Shown here: positions 1 to 6,227 of the stretch, one piece after another | Layout: each line of letters opens with the position of its first letter | How positions within the stretch are numbered: the stretch's first letter is position 1 | Assembly (NCBI GenBank): GCA_002402245.1 | Contig: NVVP01000003.1 | Location: 49,623 to 56,591, forward strand | Source: Gammaproteobacteria bacterium | Lineage (GTDB): Bacteria > Pseudomonadota > Gammaproteobacteria > Nitrosococcales > Methylophagaceae | Direction of reading: 5' to 3' | Length of the DNA stretch: 6,969 nt | Translations under genes and position numbers: made by a program | The notes under the pieces: generated by a model | What the model saw: the letters and a program-made list of their open reading frames with translations, nothing else | Databases searched by the model: none | Told to the model about the DNA's origin: nothing

Positions 1-616
1 AAAAGGTGAAAGAAGAACGGTTCAGCTAGCGGATGGAACAGTACTTTTATTCAATACGAATACTGCTGTTGATATTCGTTTCACCCGCAAAGAACGTCTA
101 CTTATATTACGCCGAGGCGAAGTGTTTGTTACTTCCGGAGCCGACAGTAAGGCAGTAATGCATCGACCATTATTAGTTGAAAGTGAACATGCTCGATTTC
201 AAGCGATAGGGACACGATTCTTAGTTAGACGAAATGAGATAAATAGTCATTTGATGGTTGAACAAGGCAAGGTGGAAATAAGTAATGCGCTTGGTAACAA
301 GCATATTGTTAACGCAGGTGAATCCTATGATGTTTCAGTCAGCGATATTACGGTCTATGACAATAATAAACTGAAACTAGATGCTTGGTTACAAGGGATG
401 CTAGTGGTAGATAATATTAGGCTAGTCGATTTTTTGGCAGAAGTATCTCGTTATCGGCTTGGTTATTTAAATTGTGATCCAAGCATTGCTAACTTACGTT
501 TATCGGGGGTATTCCAGCTGGATGATCCCGATCAAATCGTGGCTATGCTACCTCAGTTATTACCTGTTCAACTCGTGTATAGAACGAAGTGGTGGGCAAG
601 AATACTTCCAAATTAA
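1..616 (+). CDS. FecR-family anti-sigma factor / signal transducer, 5' partial
   Basis: The reading frame is open from the first bases and ends at TAA 614-616, giving about 204 visible residues. FecR proteins are usually 310-330 aa, so roughly the first 110 residues (cytoplasmic anti-sigma region and single membrane helix) lie outside the window. What remains is the periplasmic part. It starts with the FecR-domain pattern GERRTVQLADGTVLLFNTNT, followed by RRGEVFV and later GTRFLVRR, all typical of the family. The C-terminal segment (about the last 70 residues, including RYRLGYLNCDP and LSGVFQLDDPD) is the part that contacts the receptor's signalling domain in FecR/FecA-type systems. The GTG at 122 is internal and not a start. 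The gene lies 76 bp upstream of an STN-containing receptor, the standard sigma/anti-sigma/receptor order. A fecI-like gene is expected just to the left. Family assignment is secure; the partner receptor is inferred from position. Confidence 0.93.
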   Translation, partial: KGERRTVQLADGTVLLFNTNTAVDIRFTRKERLLILRRGEVFVTSGADSKAVMHRPLLVESEHARFQAIGTRFLVRRNEINSHLMVEQGKVEISNALGNKHIVNAGESYDVSVSDITVYDNNKLKLDAWLQGMLVVDNIRLVDFLAEVSRYRLGYLNCDPSIANLRLSGVFQLDDPDQIVAMLPQLLPVQLVYRTKWWARILPN

Positions 617-630
617 AAAAATAAATTTGT

Positions 631-653
631 CGGGTTTTTAAATCTCATTCGGT
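631..653 (+). promoter_or_regulatory. candidate FecI-type ECF sigma promoter for the STN receptor
   Basis: Between the FecR stop and the receptor start there is a CGGGTTTTT block (631-639) followed by CATTCGGT (646-653). A GGTTTTT-like upstream element and a CGT-like downstream element with this spacing resemble promoters read by iron-starvation ECF sigma factors of the FecI type. No convincing sigma70 -10/-35 pair and no Fur box is visible in the gap. That fits control through the sigma factor, with Fur acting on the upstream sigma gene. The motif comparison is from memory of the family and is inference. Confidence 0.42.
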
Positions 654-678
654 AGAGAGAGTAATACTTTCTATTTTT

Positions 679-684
679 AAAGGA
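679..684 (+). promoter_or_regulatory. ribosome binding site of the STN receptor
   Basis: AAAGGA lies 8 nt upstream of ATG 693. It fixes this ATG as the start, and a good signal peptide follows directly. Confidence 0.7.
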
Positions 685-692
685 ACCTCTCA

Positions 693-3071
693 ATGAGAAA
701 AGCTCAACGTTCAATAGTGACACAGTGTTGTAAAGCCGCATTGTTAGCATCTAGTCTTGCTGTAATTTCAGTTCCCTCTTTGGCTGCAGATAATGTCAGT
801 GATTCTGAATTGGTTCAAAGCCATTATTCAATTCCAGCTGGCAAGCTTGCTTCGGTATTAAACCTATTTGCTCAACAAGCTAATATTACGCTGTCATTTA
901 CTCCTGAACAGTTACAAGGTTTAAACAGTACAGGTTTAAATAGTAAATACTCTACTGACGCTGCTTTAAAAGAACTATTAGCAGGTACAGATTTAGTGGC
1001 TCAAAAAGGCCAATATGGCTATGTTATTTTGAACAATAAAGACAATACTATTTTATTGCCTAACCTTAATATTTCAGCTGATAAATATTTAGAAACAGCA
1101 ACTGGCCCGGTGCAAGGTTATGTCGCTGAGAGAAGTTCAACAGCGTCTAAATTAGACTTAGCTATTTTGGAAACAGCTAGAAATATTAGTGTAGTCTCTG
1201 CCGAGCAAATATCAGATAGAAAAAGTCTGACAGTAGAAAATGCAGTAGCTTATACATCGGGCGTCAGAATTGGTGATTCAGGTTTTGACCCTCGCTTTGA
1301 TATGGTCACTATAAGAGGATTTTCAGCGACAACTAATGCCGATTTCCTTGATGGTTTACGTCAACCTAATACGGGCTGGTTGTCTTATTATGGAACCGAG
1401 CCATATAACTTAGAACGAGTTGAAGTATTAAAAGGCCCTGCCTCTGTTTTATATGGATATATCAGCCCCGGCGGCATGGTTAATAAAGTAAGTAAACGTC
1501 CGGTTGAGCAAGAAATTCATGAAATAGAATTACAAGCAGGTAATCATACTAACTACCAAGCTCAATTCGATTTTGCCGGTAAGATTGCTGATAATGCTAA
1601 TGTACTTTATCGTGTAGTAGGCTTAACGCGAGATGCAGGCACTGATATTGAATGGATTGATAATGATACTAGCTTTATTGCACCGTCATTAACCTGGAAA
1701 GCAAGTGATAATACCCAAATAACCTTCTTATCCCATTATCAAGATAAGCAAACATCTGCATCACCACAAGCATATCAACAAGGTGATACCTTAACTAAGT
1801 TTTGGGCGGGTGATGAAGACTTTGATAAATTAGATCAACGTCAGTTTACTTTGGGGTATGAGTTTGAACACCGACTTAATGACACGGTAAGCCTTCAGCA
1901 AAACTTACGTTACGGTAATGTGGACACCACCAATCAATATATTGATGTTGATAATACAACGGATGGCCACACCCTTAACAGAACGGCTTATGGCGTATAT
2001 GAAGAACAGGACTCTTTAGCAGTTGATAATAGAGCAGTTTTCTCGTTTAACCTTGCCAATACAACACATAGCCTAATCACAGGATTAGATTATTTGCGTA
2101 CAAGTTCAGATGTTATTTATGCTTATGGTGATGGTCCAAGTATTGATATGTGGGCGCCTAATCATAATCAACAAGGTATCAAAGCGGATATTGTTATTGT
2201 TGATGACCATTATGATACTGATTTACTCGGTCTTTATATGCAGGATCAAGTTGAAGTAGGTAATTGGCAATTATCAGCAGGCTTACGCCGAGATAGAGCA
2301 AAGACGGTTACCAAAGATAAGTTAACTAATTCGAAAAGATCAAAAAGTGTACAAAAAACGACGGGTCAATTGGGGGCTTTGTATTTATTTGATTCTGGTT
2401 TTGCACCGTATGTTAGTTATGCCACTTCATTTGTACCTTTAACAGGCAGCAATGTTTACGGAGAAGCGTATGAGCCAACCGAAGGAACTCAATATGAAAT
2501 CGGCTTAAAGTATCAACCACCTGGTAGCCGTCATTTAATTACTGCTTCGCTTTATCACCTAACTCAAACCAATATTCAAACACGCGATCCTAATAATTCA
2601 TTAAATAATATTCAAACGGGTGAACAAGAAGCGAGAGGATTAGAAATTGAAGCTAATTTAGACTTTAGTGAACAGTTTAAATTAGTGACTAGTTATACTT
2701 TTAACGATGCTGAAATCACCAAAAATAATGATGGAGGCGAAGGTAACCGTCCAGGTAATACACCTAAACACTTAGCCTCTATTTGGGCTGATTACACATT
2801 ACCGGCAGGTAGCTTGTCTGGTTTAGGTATTGGCTCAGGTGTACGTTGGGTGGGTAGTTCATATGGCAGCTCAGACAATATTCAAAAGAATGATGCTTAT
2901 GCTATTGCAGACTTAGCTATTCACTATGATCTAGCGGCTAATAAACAAGGCGTTAGATTGGCTCTTAATGCGACTAACCTATTTGATAACCGTTACATTA
3001 ATTGTGAAAGTGGGTATTGCTACCGAGGTGAAGGACGCAGTGTGTTAGCTAGCATGCGTTACCGCTGGTAA
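693..3071 (+). CDS. TonB-dependent siderophore receptor with N-terminal STN signalling domain (FhuA/FoxA-like)
   Basis: This outer-membrane transducer would import a ferric siderophore using TonB/ExbBD energy. Residues 1-32 form a signal peptide ending VPSLAA. Residues about 43-115 are an STN domain (SIPAGKLASVLNLFAQQANI, then a second half ending YGYVILNN), the periplasmic domain that talks to FecR. A TonB-box-like stretch follows near 119-128 (TILLPNLNIS). The plug spans about 158-270 with ETARNISVVSAEQISDR, VTIRGF, NLERVEVLKGPASVLYG and GGMVNKVSKRP. The remaining ~520 residues form the beta-barrel, ending in an aromatic residue (RYRW). The end (RYINCESGYCYRGEGRSV, with Cys771 and Cys776) resembles the Cys-pair C-terminus of FhuA-type hydroxamate receptors. 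Length (792 aa) is normal for an STN receptor. It sits directly behind a FecR gene and ahead of an esterase gene, so it probably autoregulates on ligand binding. The exact ligand is unknown; hydroxamate-type is inference. Confidence 0.93.
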   Translation: MRKAQRSIVTQCCKAALLASSLAVISVPSLAADNVSDSELVQSHYSIPAGKLASVLNLFAQQANITLSFTPEQLQGLNSTGLNSKYSTDAALKELLAGTDLVAQKGQYGYVILNNKDNTILLPNLNISADKYLETATGPVQGYVAERSSTASKLDLAILETARNISVVSAEQISDRKSLTVENAVAYTSGVRIGDSGFDPRFDMVTIRGFSATTNADFLDGLRQPNTGWLSYYGTEPYNLERVEVLKGPASVLYGYISPGGMVNKVSKRPVEQEIHEIELQAGNHTNYQAQFDFAGKIADNANVLYRVVGLTRDAGTDIEWIDNDTSFIAPSLTWKASDNTQITFLSHYQDKQTSASPQAYQQGDTLTKFWAGDEDFDKLDQRQFTLGYEFEHRLNDTVSLQQNLRYGNVDTTNQYIDVDNTTDGHTLNRTAYGVYEEQDSLAVDNRAVFSFNLANTTHSLITGLDYLRTSSDVIYAYGDGPSIDMWAPNHNQQGIKADIVIVDDHYDTDLLGLYMQDQVEVGNWQLSAGLRRDRAKTVTKDKLTNSKRSKSVQKTTGQLGALYLFDSGFAPYVSYATSFVPLTGSNVYGEAYEPTEGTQYEIGLKYQPPGSRHLITASLYHLTQTNIQTRDPNNSLNNIQTGEQEARGLEIEANLDFSEQFKLVTSYTFNDAEITKNNDGGEGNRPGNTPKHLASIWADYTLPAGSLSGLGIGSGVRWVGSSYGSSDNIQKNDAYAIADLAIHYDLAANKQGVRLALNATNLFDNRYINCESGYCYRGEGRSVLASMRYRW

Positions 3072-3090
3072 TAGAGAAGAAGAACCGTGT

Positions 3091-3116
3091 CACGACATCT
3101 TAATTTAGGCGTCGTG
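3091..3116 (+). other. short inverted repeat between receptor and esterase genes
   Basis: CACGAC (3091-3096) and GTCGTG (3111-3116) form a 6-bp stem around a 14-nt loop, extendable by two G-T wobbles. It sits in the 72-bp leader between the receptor stop and the esterase start and is followed by a T-rich but interrupted stretch. It could be a weak attenuator or an mRNA-processing or stability element that lowers esterase expression relative to the receptor. It could also be chance. No strong terminator features are present, so read-through is likely. Confidence 0.3.
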
Positions 3117-3133
3117 GTTTGTCTCGTTTTACT

Positions 3134-3139
3134 AGGAAG
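3134..3139 (+). promoter_or_regulatory. ribosome binding site that sets the esterase start
   Basis: AGGAAG lies a few bases upstream of ATG 3144 with normal spacing (6 nt from AGGA). The upstream in-frame GTG at 3087 has no comparable site and would put 19 residues in front of a complete signal peptide. Confidence 0.65.
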
Positions 3140-3143
3140 AAAA

Positions 3144-3992
3144 ATGAAATATATACACCTTATCCTTAGCCTAATGGCTATTACTTTAAGCTTTAACGCT
3201 TCATATGTATTAGCTGAATCAGCTGTCGAGTTAAGTAACACCGTACAATTTGAACTAAAAAATGAAGCTCAACAACCATATCGAATTATGGTGAGTAAAC
3301 CTGAAGGCGATCTTCCTTATACAGGCGGTTACCCGGTGGTTTATTTGTTAGATGCTAATGCTTTTTTTGCCTCATTCCATGAAGCTAAACGAATTCAAGA
3401 GCAATTCAAGCATGCCATTATTGTCGGCATTGCTTACCCTACAGATTTACCTCATGATTATTTACGCCGTGCATATGATTTATCCCCGCCCGTGGCTGAT
3501 GAACTGAATGAGCCCCCACAAGGTGGGCAGGATGAGTTACTTAGCTTTATTGAACAGTGTGTAATGCCTGAAATTGAACAGCGTTTTAAGGTCGATAAGC
3601 AACAACAAACCTTATTCGGGCATTCATTTGGTGGCATGTTTACTATTTATGCCCTGTTCAAACAGCCTGAACTCTTTTCTCATTATGTCTCTGTTAGTCC
3701 AAGTTTGTGGTGGCATGACCATTATTTATTAGCTGAAGAACTGAAGTTTGTCTCAGAAGTTGATAAAGGTAATGTGGATGTGATTCATAAAAGCTTATTA
3801 GTGATTATGGCTGATAACGATTCACCACAAGAAATTCAAGATGCTATTGCTTTAGAACGTCGTTTACAGGCTTTGAGTAATAAAGGCCTGAGGACATCCA
3901 TTCATATTGAAGCGGATCAGGACCATATGTCAGTTACTTCAGCTATTGAGTCAAAAATACTCAATGAAGTGCTAACTGCACGCGTTCAGTAA
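3144..3992 (+). CDS. periplasmic alpha/beta-hydrolase, IroE/PfeE-like siderophore esterase
   Basis: This is a 282-aa esterase of the esterase-D/Fes/IroE superfamily, which cleaves ester bonds of siderophores to free iron. Residues 1-24 (MKYIHLILSL to YVLA) are a signal peptide with no lipobox cysteine, so a soluble periplasmic enzyme is expected. Family marks are YPVVYLLDAN (63-72), an RRAYDLSP segment near 108-115, the nucleophile elbow GHSFGG with Ser161, SPSLWW (185-190), and DHMSV near the end, where His261 is the likely catalytic histidine. Length is close to IroE/PfeE (about 300 aa). ATG 3144 is chosen over GTG 3087 because of its Shine-Dalgarno and the signal peptide. It follows the STN receptor in the same direction with no visible promoter, so it is probably co-transcribed and co-induced. 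Known relatives act on trilactone catecholates such as enterobactin. The true substrate here is unknown, and a more general esterase cannot be excluded. Confidence 0.87.
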   Translation: MKYIHLILSLMAITLSFNASYVLAESAVELSNTVQFELKNEAQQPYRIMVSKPEGDLPYTGGYPVVYLLDANAFFASFHEAKRIQEQFKHAIIVGIAYPTDLPHDYLRRAYDLSPPVADELNEPPQGGQDELLSFIEQCVMPEIEQRFKVDKQQQTLFGHSFGGMFTIYALFKQPELFSHYVSVSPSLWWHDHYLLAEELKFVSEVDKGNVDVIHKSLLVIMADNDSPQEIQDAIALERRLQALSNKGLRTSIHIEADQDHMSVTSAIESKILNEVLTARVQ

Positions 3993-4010
3993 ATACCCTG
4001 TTTAAAATAG

Positions 4011-4058
4011 ATGGCACCAGCCAGTGACTACTGTGTCACTGGCTGGTGCCATGTTTTT
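4011..4058. terminator. strong Rho-independent terminator between convergent genes
   Basis: A perfect 18-bp inverted repeat (arms 4011-4028 and 4035-4052, 6-nt loop TACTGT) is followed on the + strand by GTTTTT, giving a classic terminator for the receptor-esterase unit. Read from the - strand, the hairpin is followed by CTATTTTA, so it may also stop the convergent receptor transcript, though less strongly. The + strand T-run overlaps the stop codon of the - strand gene (4057-4059), so the whole signal is squeezed into the 64-bp gap. Confidence 0.9.
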
Positions 4059-6090
4059 AGAATGACGACTGTAAACCGACCATGAAGGTACGAGGCTGGA
4101 GAAGAACAGCGGTTGTCGATGATGGTTTAGCTACAGGATCATTAGCATCAAATAGATTACGCACAGAACCAAATACGCGAACGTGTTTAAAGCTATATGA
4201 TAATTGTGCATCAGCAATCACGTAAGAATCGATACGGGTAGTCGGTCTATTATTAACATCGCTGAAATAATTACCACTATACTTGCCGCCAAAACTAGCA
4301 TTCCAGCCTGCACGTTGCCATAAAACACCGGCACCTACAGTCATACTAGGCGCGGTGAGTAATTCATTACCTTCAGCGACACCATCTGAAAAGTCGATTA
4401 CTTCTGTATGTAATAAGCCAAGATCAGCGTAAACCTCAAACTCATTATTGATTGCGTATGTTATGCCTAATTCAGCACCATAAGTTTCTACTTTATCGGC
4501 ATTACGCACTACAAATACTTCATCTCCAGCAATATTGGGTGTTAGATCAAAAGGTAATTGCATATCTTTATAACGGGAGAAGAAGATATTCTGTGTAGTT
4601 TTAACTCGACCATTGGCAAAACTTTGGCGTCCAAACAGTTCATAGTTCCACACATACTCAGGATCGAAATCATAGTTAGTCACTGGATTACCTAAAGCAA
4701 TACCGCCACCGCCGGCATTATAACCACGCGATATTTGTAAGCCATAAGTTGAATCAATTGTTGGATACCAACTTAGGCCAAATTTAGGTAATAGGGCGTG
4801 GTCTGTATTATCTGCTGAGATGGAAACGGGCAGAGCGGTTGTAAGATTACCTCCATGTCGTTGGTGTTTCTCACGCTCATATCGAAGACCTAGCGATAAA
4901 TCAAACGACTCATTAAGAGGAATGACTGCCTCGGTATAAATTGCTGCAGTATTGGTTTTATCTTTAAAATCATGTTGCCCGAAAAAGGCTATGGTTTCGT
5001 TTTGGTTGGCACGGAAGGAATAAACACCCACAACGGCAGTTAAACCATCATCATTTTCATAACGAAGACGAGGCTCAAAGGCATACTCATCAGTATCCAC
5101 TGTTAATGCGGTGAATCCTGCCGAATTACGCACCAAACTAAAATCAGTGTATGAGGCATTTATTTCTAGTGTAAGCATATCCGTTAAAGCTGTATCAAAG
5201 TCGGCAATAATACTGTTTGATTTTGGTGTATGTCGTGCTTGCTGTGGGCTATTAGAATTACGTTGATTAAAAGGTTGAAGCACAATTTCAGCATGAGGTT
5301 CTTGATGCTTGGCATGGTTAACGGTAAGTAATAATCGAGTATCAGCAGAAGGAACAAAAAGTAGCTTACCTCTTACTGCTAATGACTCTTTATCTTCTGG
5401 ATGAGCCACGCCATCATAAGCTTGATAATTAACGGCGGAGGTACTTTCATACCAATCAGCTGCTACCCGCACTGAAAGCACGTCATTTAAAGGCTGGTTA
5501 AACATCGCTGAGGTACGACGTTGATCATGATTACCAAAAGCGATTTGAAAGGCATTTTCTTGTTCAAAGCTAGGATCATTGGTTTTAATAACTACTGTTC
5601 CGGCGATTGAATTACGTCCGGTTAAGGTGCTTTGAGGGCCTCGAAGAATTTCGATGCGCTCTAAATCCCAAATACCCATATCACCATAGGTAATTTCATT
5701 TACATTGGCAGGGCGGCCATCAATCAGCCAGTTAAGACGAGCACGACTTCCTGCAAAAAAAGCATCCCCACCTTGTGCTGGTCCTGTTCCATCAACCCCG
5801 CGAATTGTCGGAGCCTTGCCTGTACCAATTACCGCACTAATATTCGCAGTGCGGTTAAGCACATCATCAACAGTGAATAGACCAGGGTTATTTTTTAAAT
5901 CTTCTTCAGTAAATAATTTAATGCTGGTGGCTGATTTTGATAAAGGACGGTCAATAATTTCAGCTGTGACCAGCATTTCTTCAAGCTGTATTATTTGTTC
6001 ACTCTCGGCGGCTATAACCGGTGCAGTTAAAGCGAGCATGATAAGCGTGCTAGCAGTGTGAGTTGTAATATGTGTTGATGTTCGGGCCAT
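4057..6090 (-). CDS. TonB-dependent outer-membrane receptor without signalling domain, probable siderophore receptor
   Basis: This is a 677-aa TonB-dependent receptor. Residues 1-28 are a signal peptide (hydrophobic STLIMLALTAPVIAA). A TonB box EMLVTA follows at 38-43, very close to the mature N-terminus, so there is no STN domain. The plug spans about 50-173 with DVLNRTANIS, PTIRGVDG, NWLIDGRP and LERIEILRGPQSTLTGRNS; the usual Tyr of 'STLYGRN' is Thr here. The barrel covers about 180-677, includes a glycine-rich SRGYNAGGGG stretch, and ends in VGLQSSF with the terminal Phe of outer-membrane barrels. The start is set at 6090, not the upstream ATG at 6102, because GGAGAA precedes 6090 and overlaps the upstream ATG. 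Size and divergent AraC neighbour resemble FyuA/FptA-type receptors. A Fur-like site upstream suggests iron repression. The haem-receptor FRAP/NPDL motif is not seen. The ligand is unknown. Confidence 0.92.
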   Translation of the reverse strand: MARTSTHITTHTASTLIMLALTAPVIAAESEQIIQLEEMLVTAEIIDRPLSKSATSIKLFTEEDLKNNPGLFTVDDVLNRTANISAVIGTGKAPTIRGVDGTGPAQGGDAFFAGSRARLNWLIDGRPANVNEITYGDMGIWDLERIEILRGPQSTLTGRNSIAGTVVIKTNDPSFEQENAFQIAFGNHDQRRTSAMFNQPLNDVLSVRVAADWYESTSAVNYQAYDGVAHPEDKESLAVRGKLLFVPSADTRLLLTVNHAKHQEPHAEIVLQPFNQRNSNSPQQARHTPKSNSIIADFDTALTDMLTLEINASYTDFSLVRNSAGFTALTVDTDEYAFEPRLRYENDDGLTAVVGVYSFRANQNETIAFFGQHDFKDKTNTAAIYTEAVIPLNESFDLSLGLRYEREKHQRHGGNLTTALPVSISADNTDHALLPKFGLSWYPTIDSTYGLQISRGYNAGGGGIALGNPVTNYDFDPEYVWNYELFGRQSFANGRVKTTQNIFFSRYKDMQLPFDLTPNIAGDEVFVVRNADKVETYGAELGITYAINNEFEVYADLGLLHTEVIDFSDGVAEGNELLTAPSMTVGAGVLWQRAGWNASFGGKYSGNYFSDVNNRPTTRIDSYVIADAQLSYSFKHVRVFGSVRNLFDANDPVAKPSSTTAVLLQPRTFMVGLQSSF

Positions 6091-6094
6091 TCTT

Positions 6095-6100
6095 TTCTCC
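6095..6100 (-). promoter_or_regulatory. ribosome binding site that decides the start of the - strand receptor
   Basis: On the - strand GGAGAA precedes ATG 6090, with 6 nt between GGAG and the ATG. The longer start at 6102 (MEKRMAR) has only AAACATCCT in front of it, which is not a Shine-Dalgarno, and its own first codons contain this site. Confidence 0.7.
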
Positions 6101-6124
6101 ATAGGATGTTTAATTTATATAAAT

Positions 6125-6143
6125 AGGATTGATTATCATTACT
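6125..6143. promoter_or_regulatory. Fur-box-like operator in the divergent intergenic region
   Basis: On the - strand the 19 bases read AGTAATGATAATCAATCCT. They match the Fur consensus GATAATGATAATCATTATC at 13 of 19 positions by hand count, including an uninterrupted run of 12 (TAATGATAATCA). The site lies 34 bp upstream of the receptor's upstream ATG and overlaps the -35 side of the regulator's candidate promoter. Iron-loaded Fur bound here could repress both divergent genes. The sequence match is direct; the function is inferred. Confidence 0.68.
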
Positions 6144-6157
6144 AAACATTCTATTCT
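6129..6157 (+). promoter_or_regulatory. candidate sigma70 promoter of the AraC-family regulator
   Basis: TTGATT (6129-6134) and TATTCT (6152-6157) are separated by exactly 17 bp and each matches the consensus at 4 of 6 positions. This would give a leader of about 60 nt before the regulator start. The -35 lies inside the Fur-like site. On the opposite strand I find only an AT-rich -10-like region (about 6114-6124) with no good -35, which would fit an activator-dependent receptor promoter. Confidence 0.42.
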
Positions 6158-6164
6158 AGCTAGA
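6155..6164. repeat. 10-bp palindrome TCTAGCTAGA, possible operator
   Basis: This is a perfect 10-bp palindrome at the -10 region of the regulator promoter and upstream of the divergent receptor. Its place would suit autoregulation by the AraC-type protein. AraC-family operators are often direct repeats and this one is short, so it may be chance. Confidence 0.25.
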
Positions 6165-6227
6165 GAAACTCGCCACTCCATACGTGTGCAATTAATCCAA
6201 TGATGGCAATAAATGAGAGCGACTAAG

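Noticed and set aside
122..124. GTG as the start of the FecR-like protein
   Set aside because: The same frame stays open to the left edge and encodes the conserved FecR-domain beginning (GERRTVQLADG), so the gene starts outside the window.
3087..3143. GTG start for the esterase giving 19 more residues
   Set aside because: It has no Shine-Dalgarno, and the extra residues would precede a complete signal peptide that starts at ATG 3144 behind AGGAAG.
3059..3241. 60-codon open frame on the - strand across the receptor-esterase junction
   Set aside because: It overlaps the receptor end, the leader and the esterase signal peptide, has no family resemblance and is explained by the genes on the + strand.
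5705..6061. 118-codon open frame on the + strand, antisense to the 5' part of the second receptor
   Set aside because: It lies wholly inside a well-supported receptor gene on the other strand, has no ribosome site that I can see and shows no recognisable domain; it reads as a shadow frame.
4057..6090. Haem/haemoglobin receptor
   Set aside because: The FRAP and NPDL signature is absent, and no haem-transport or haem-oxygenase neighbour is visible.
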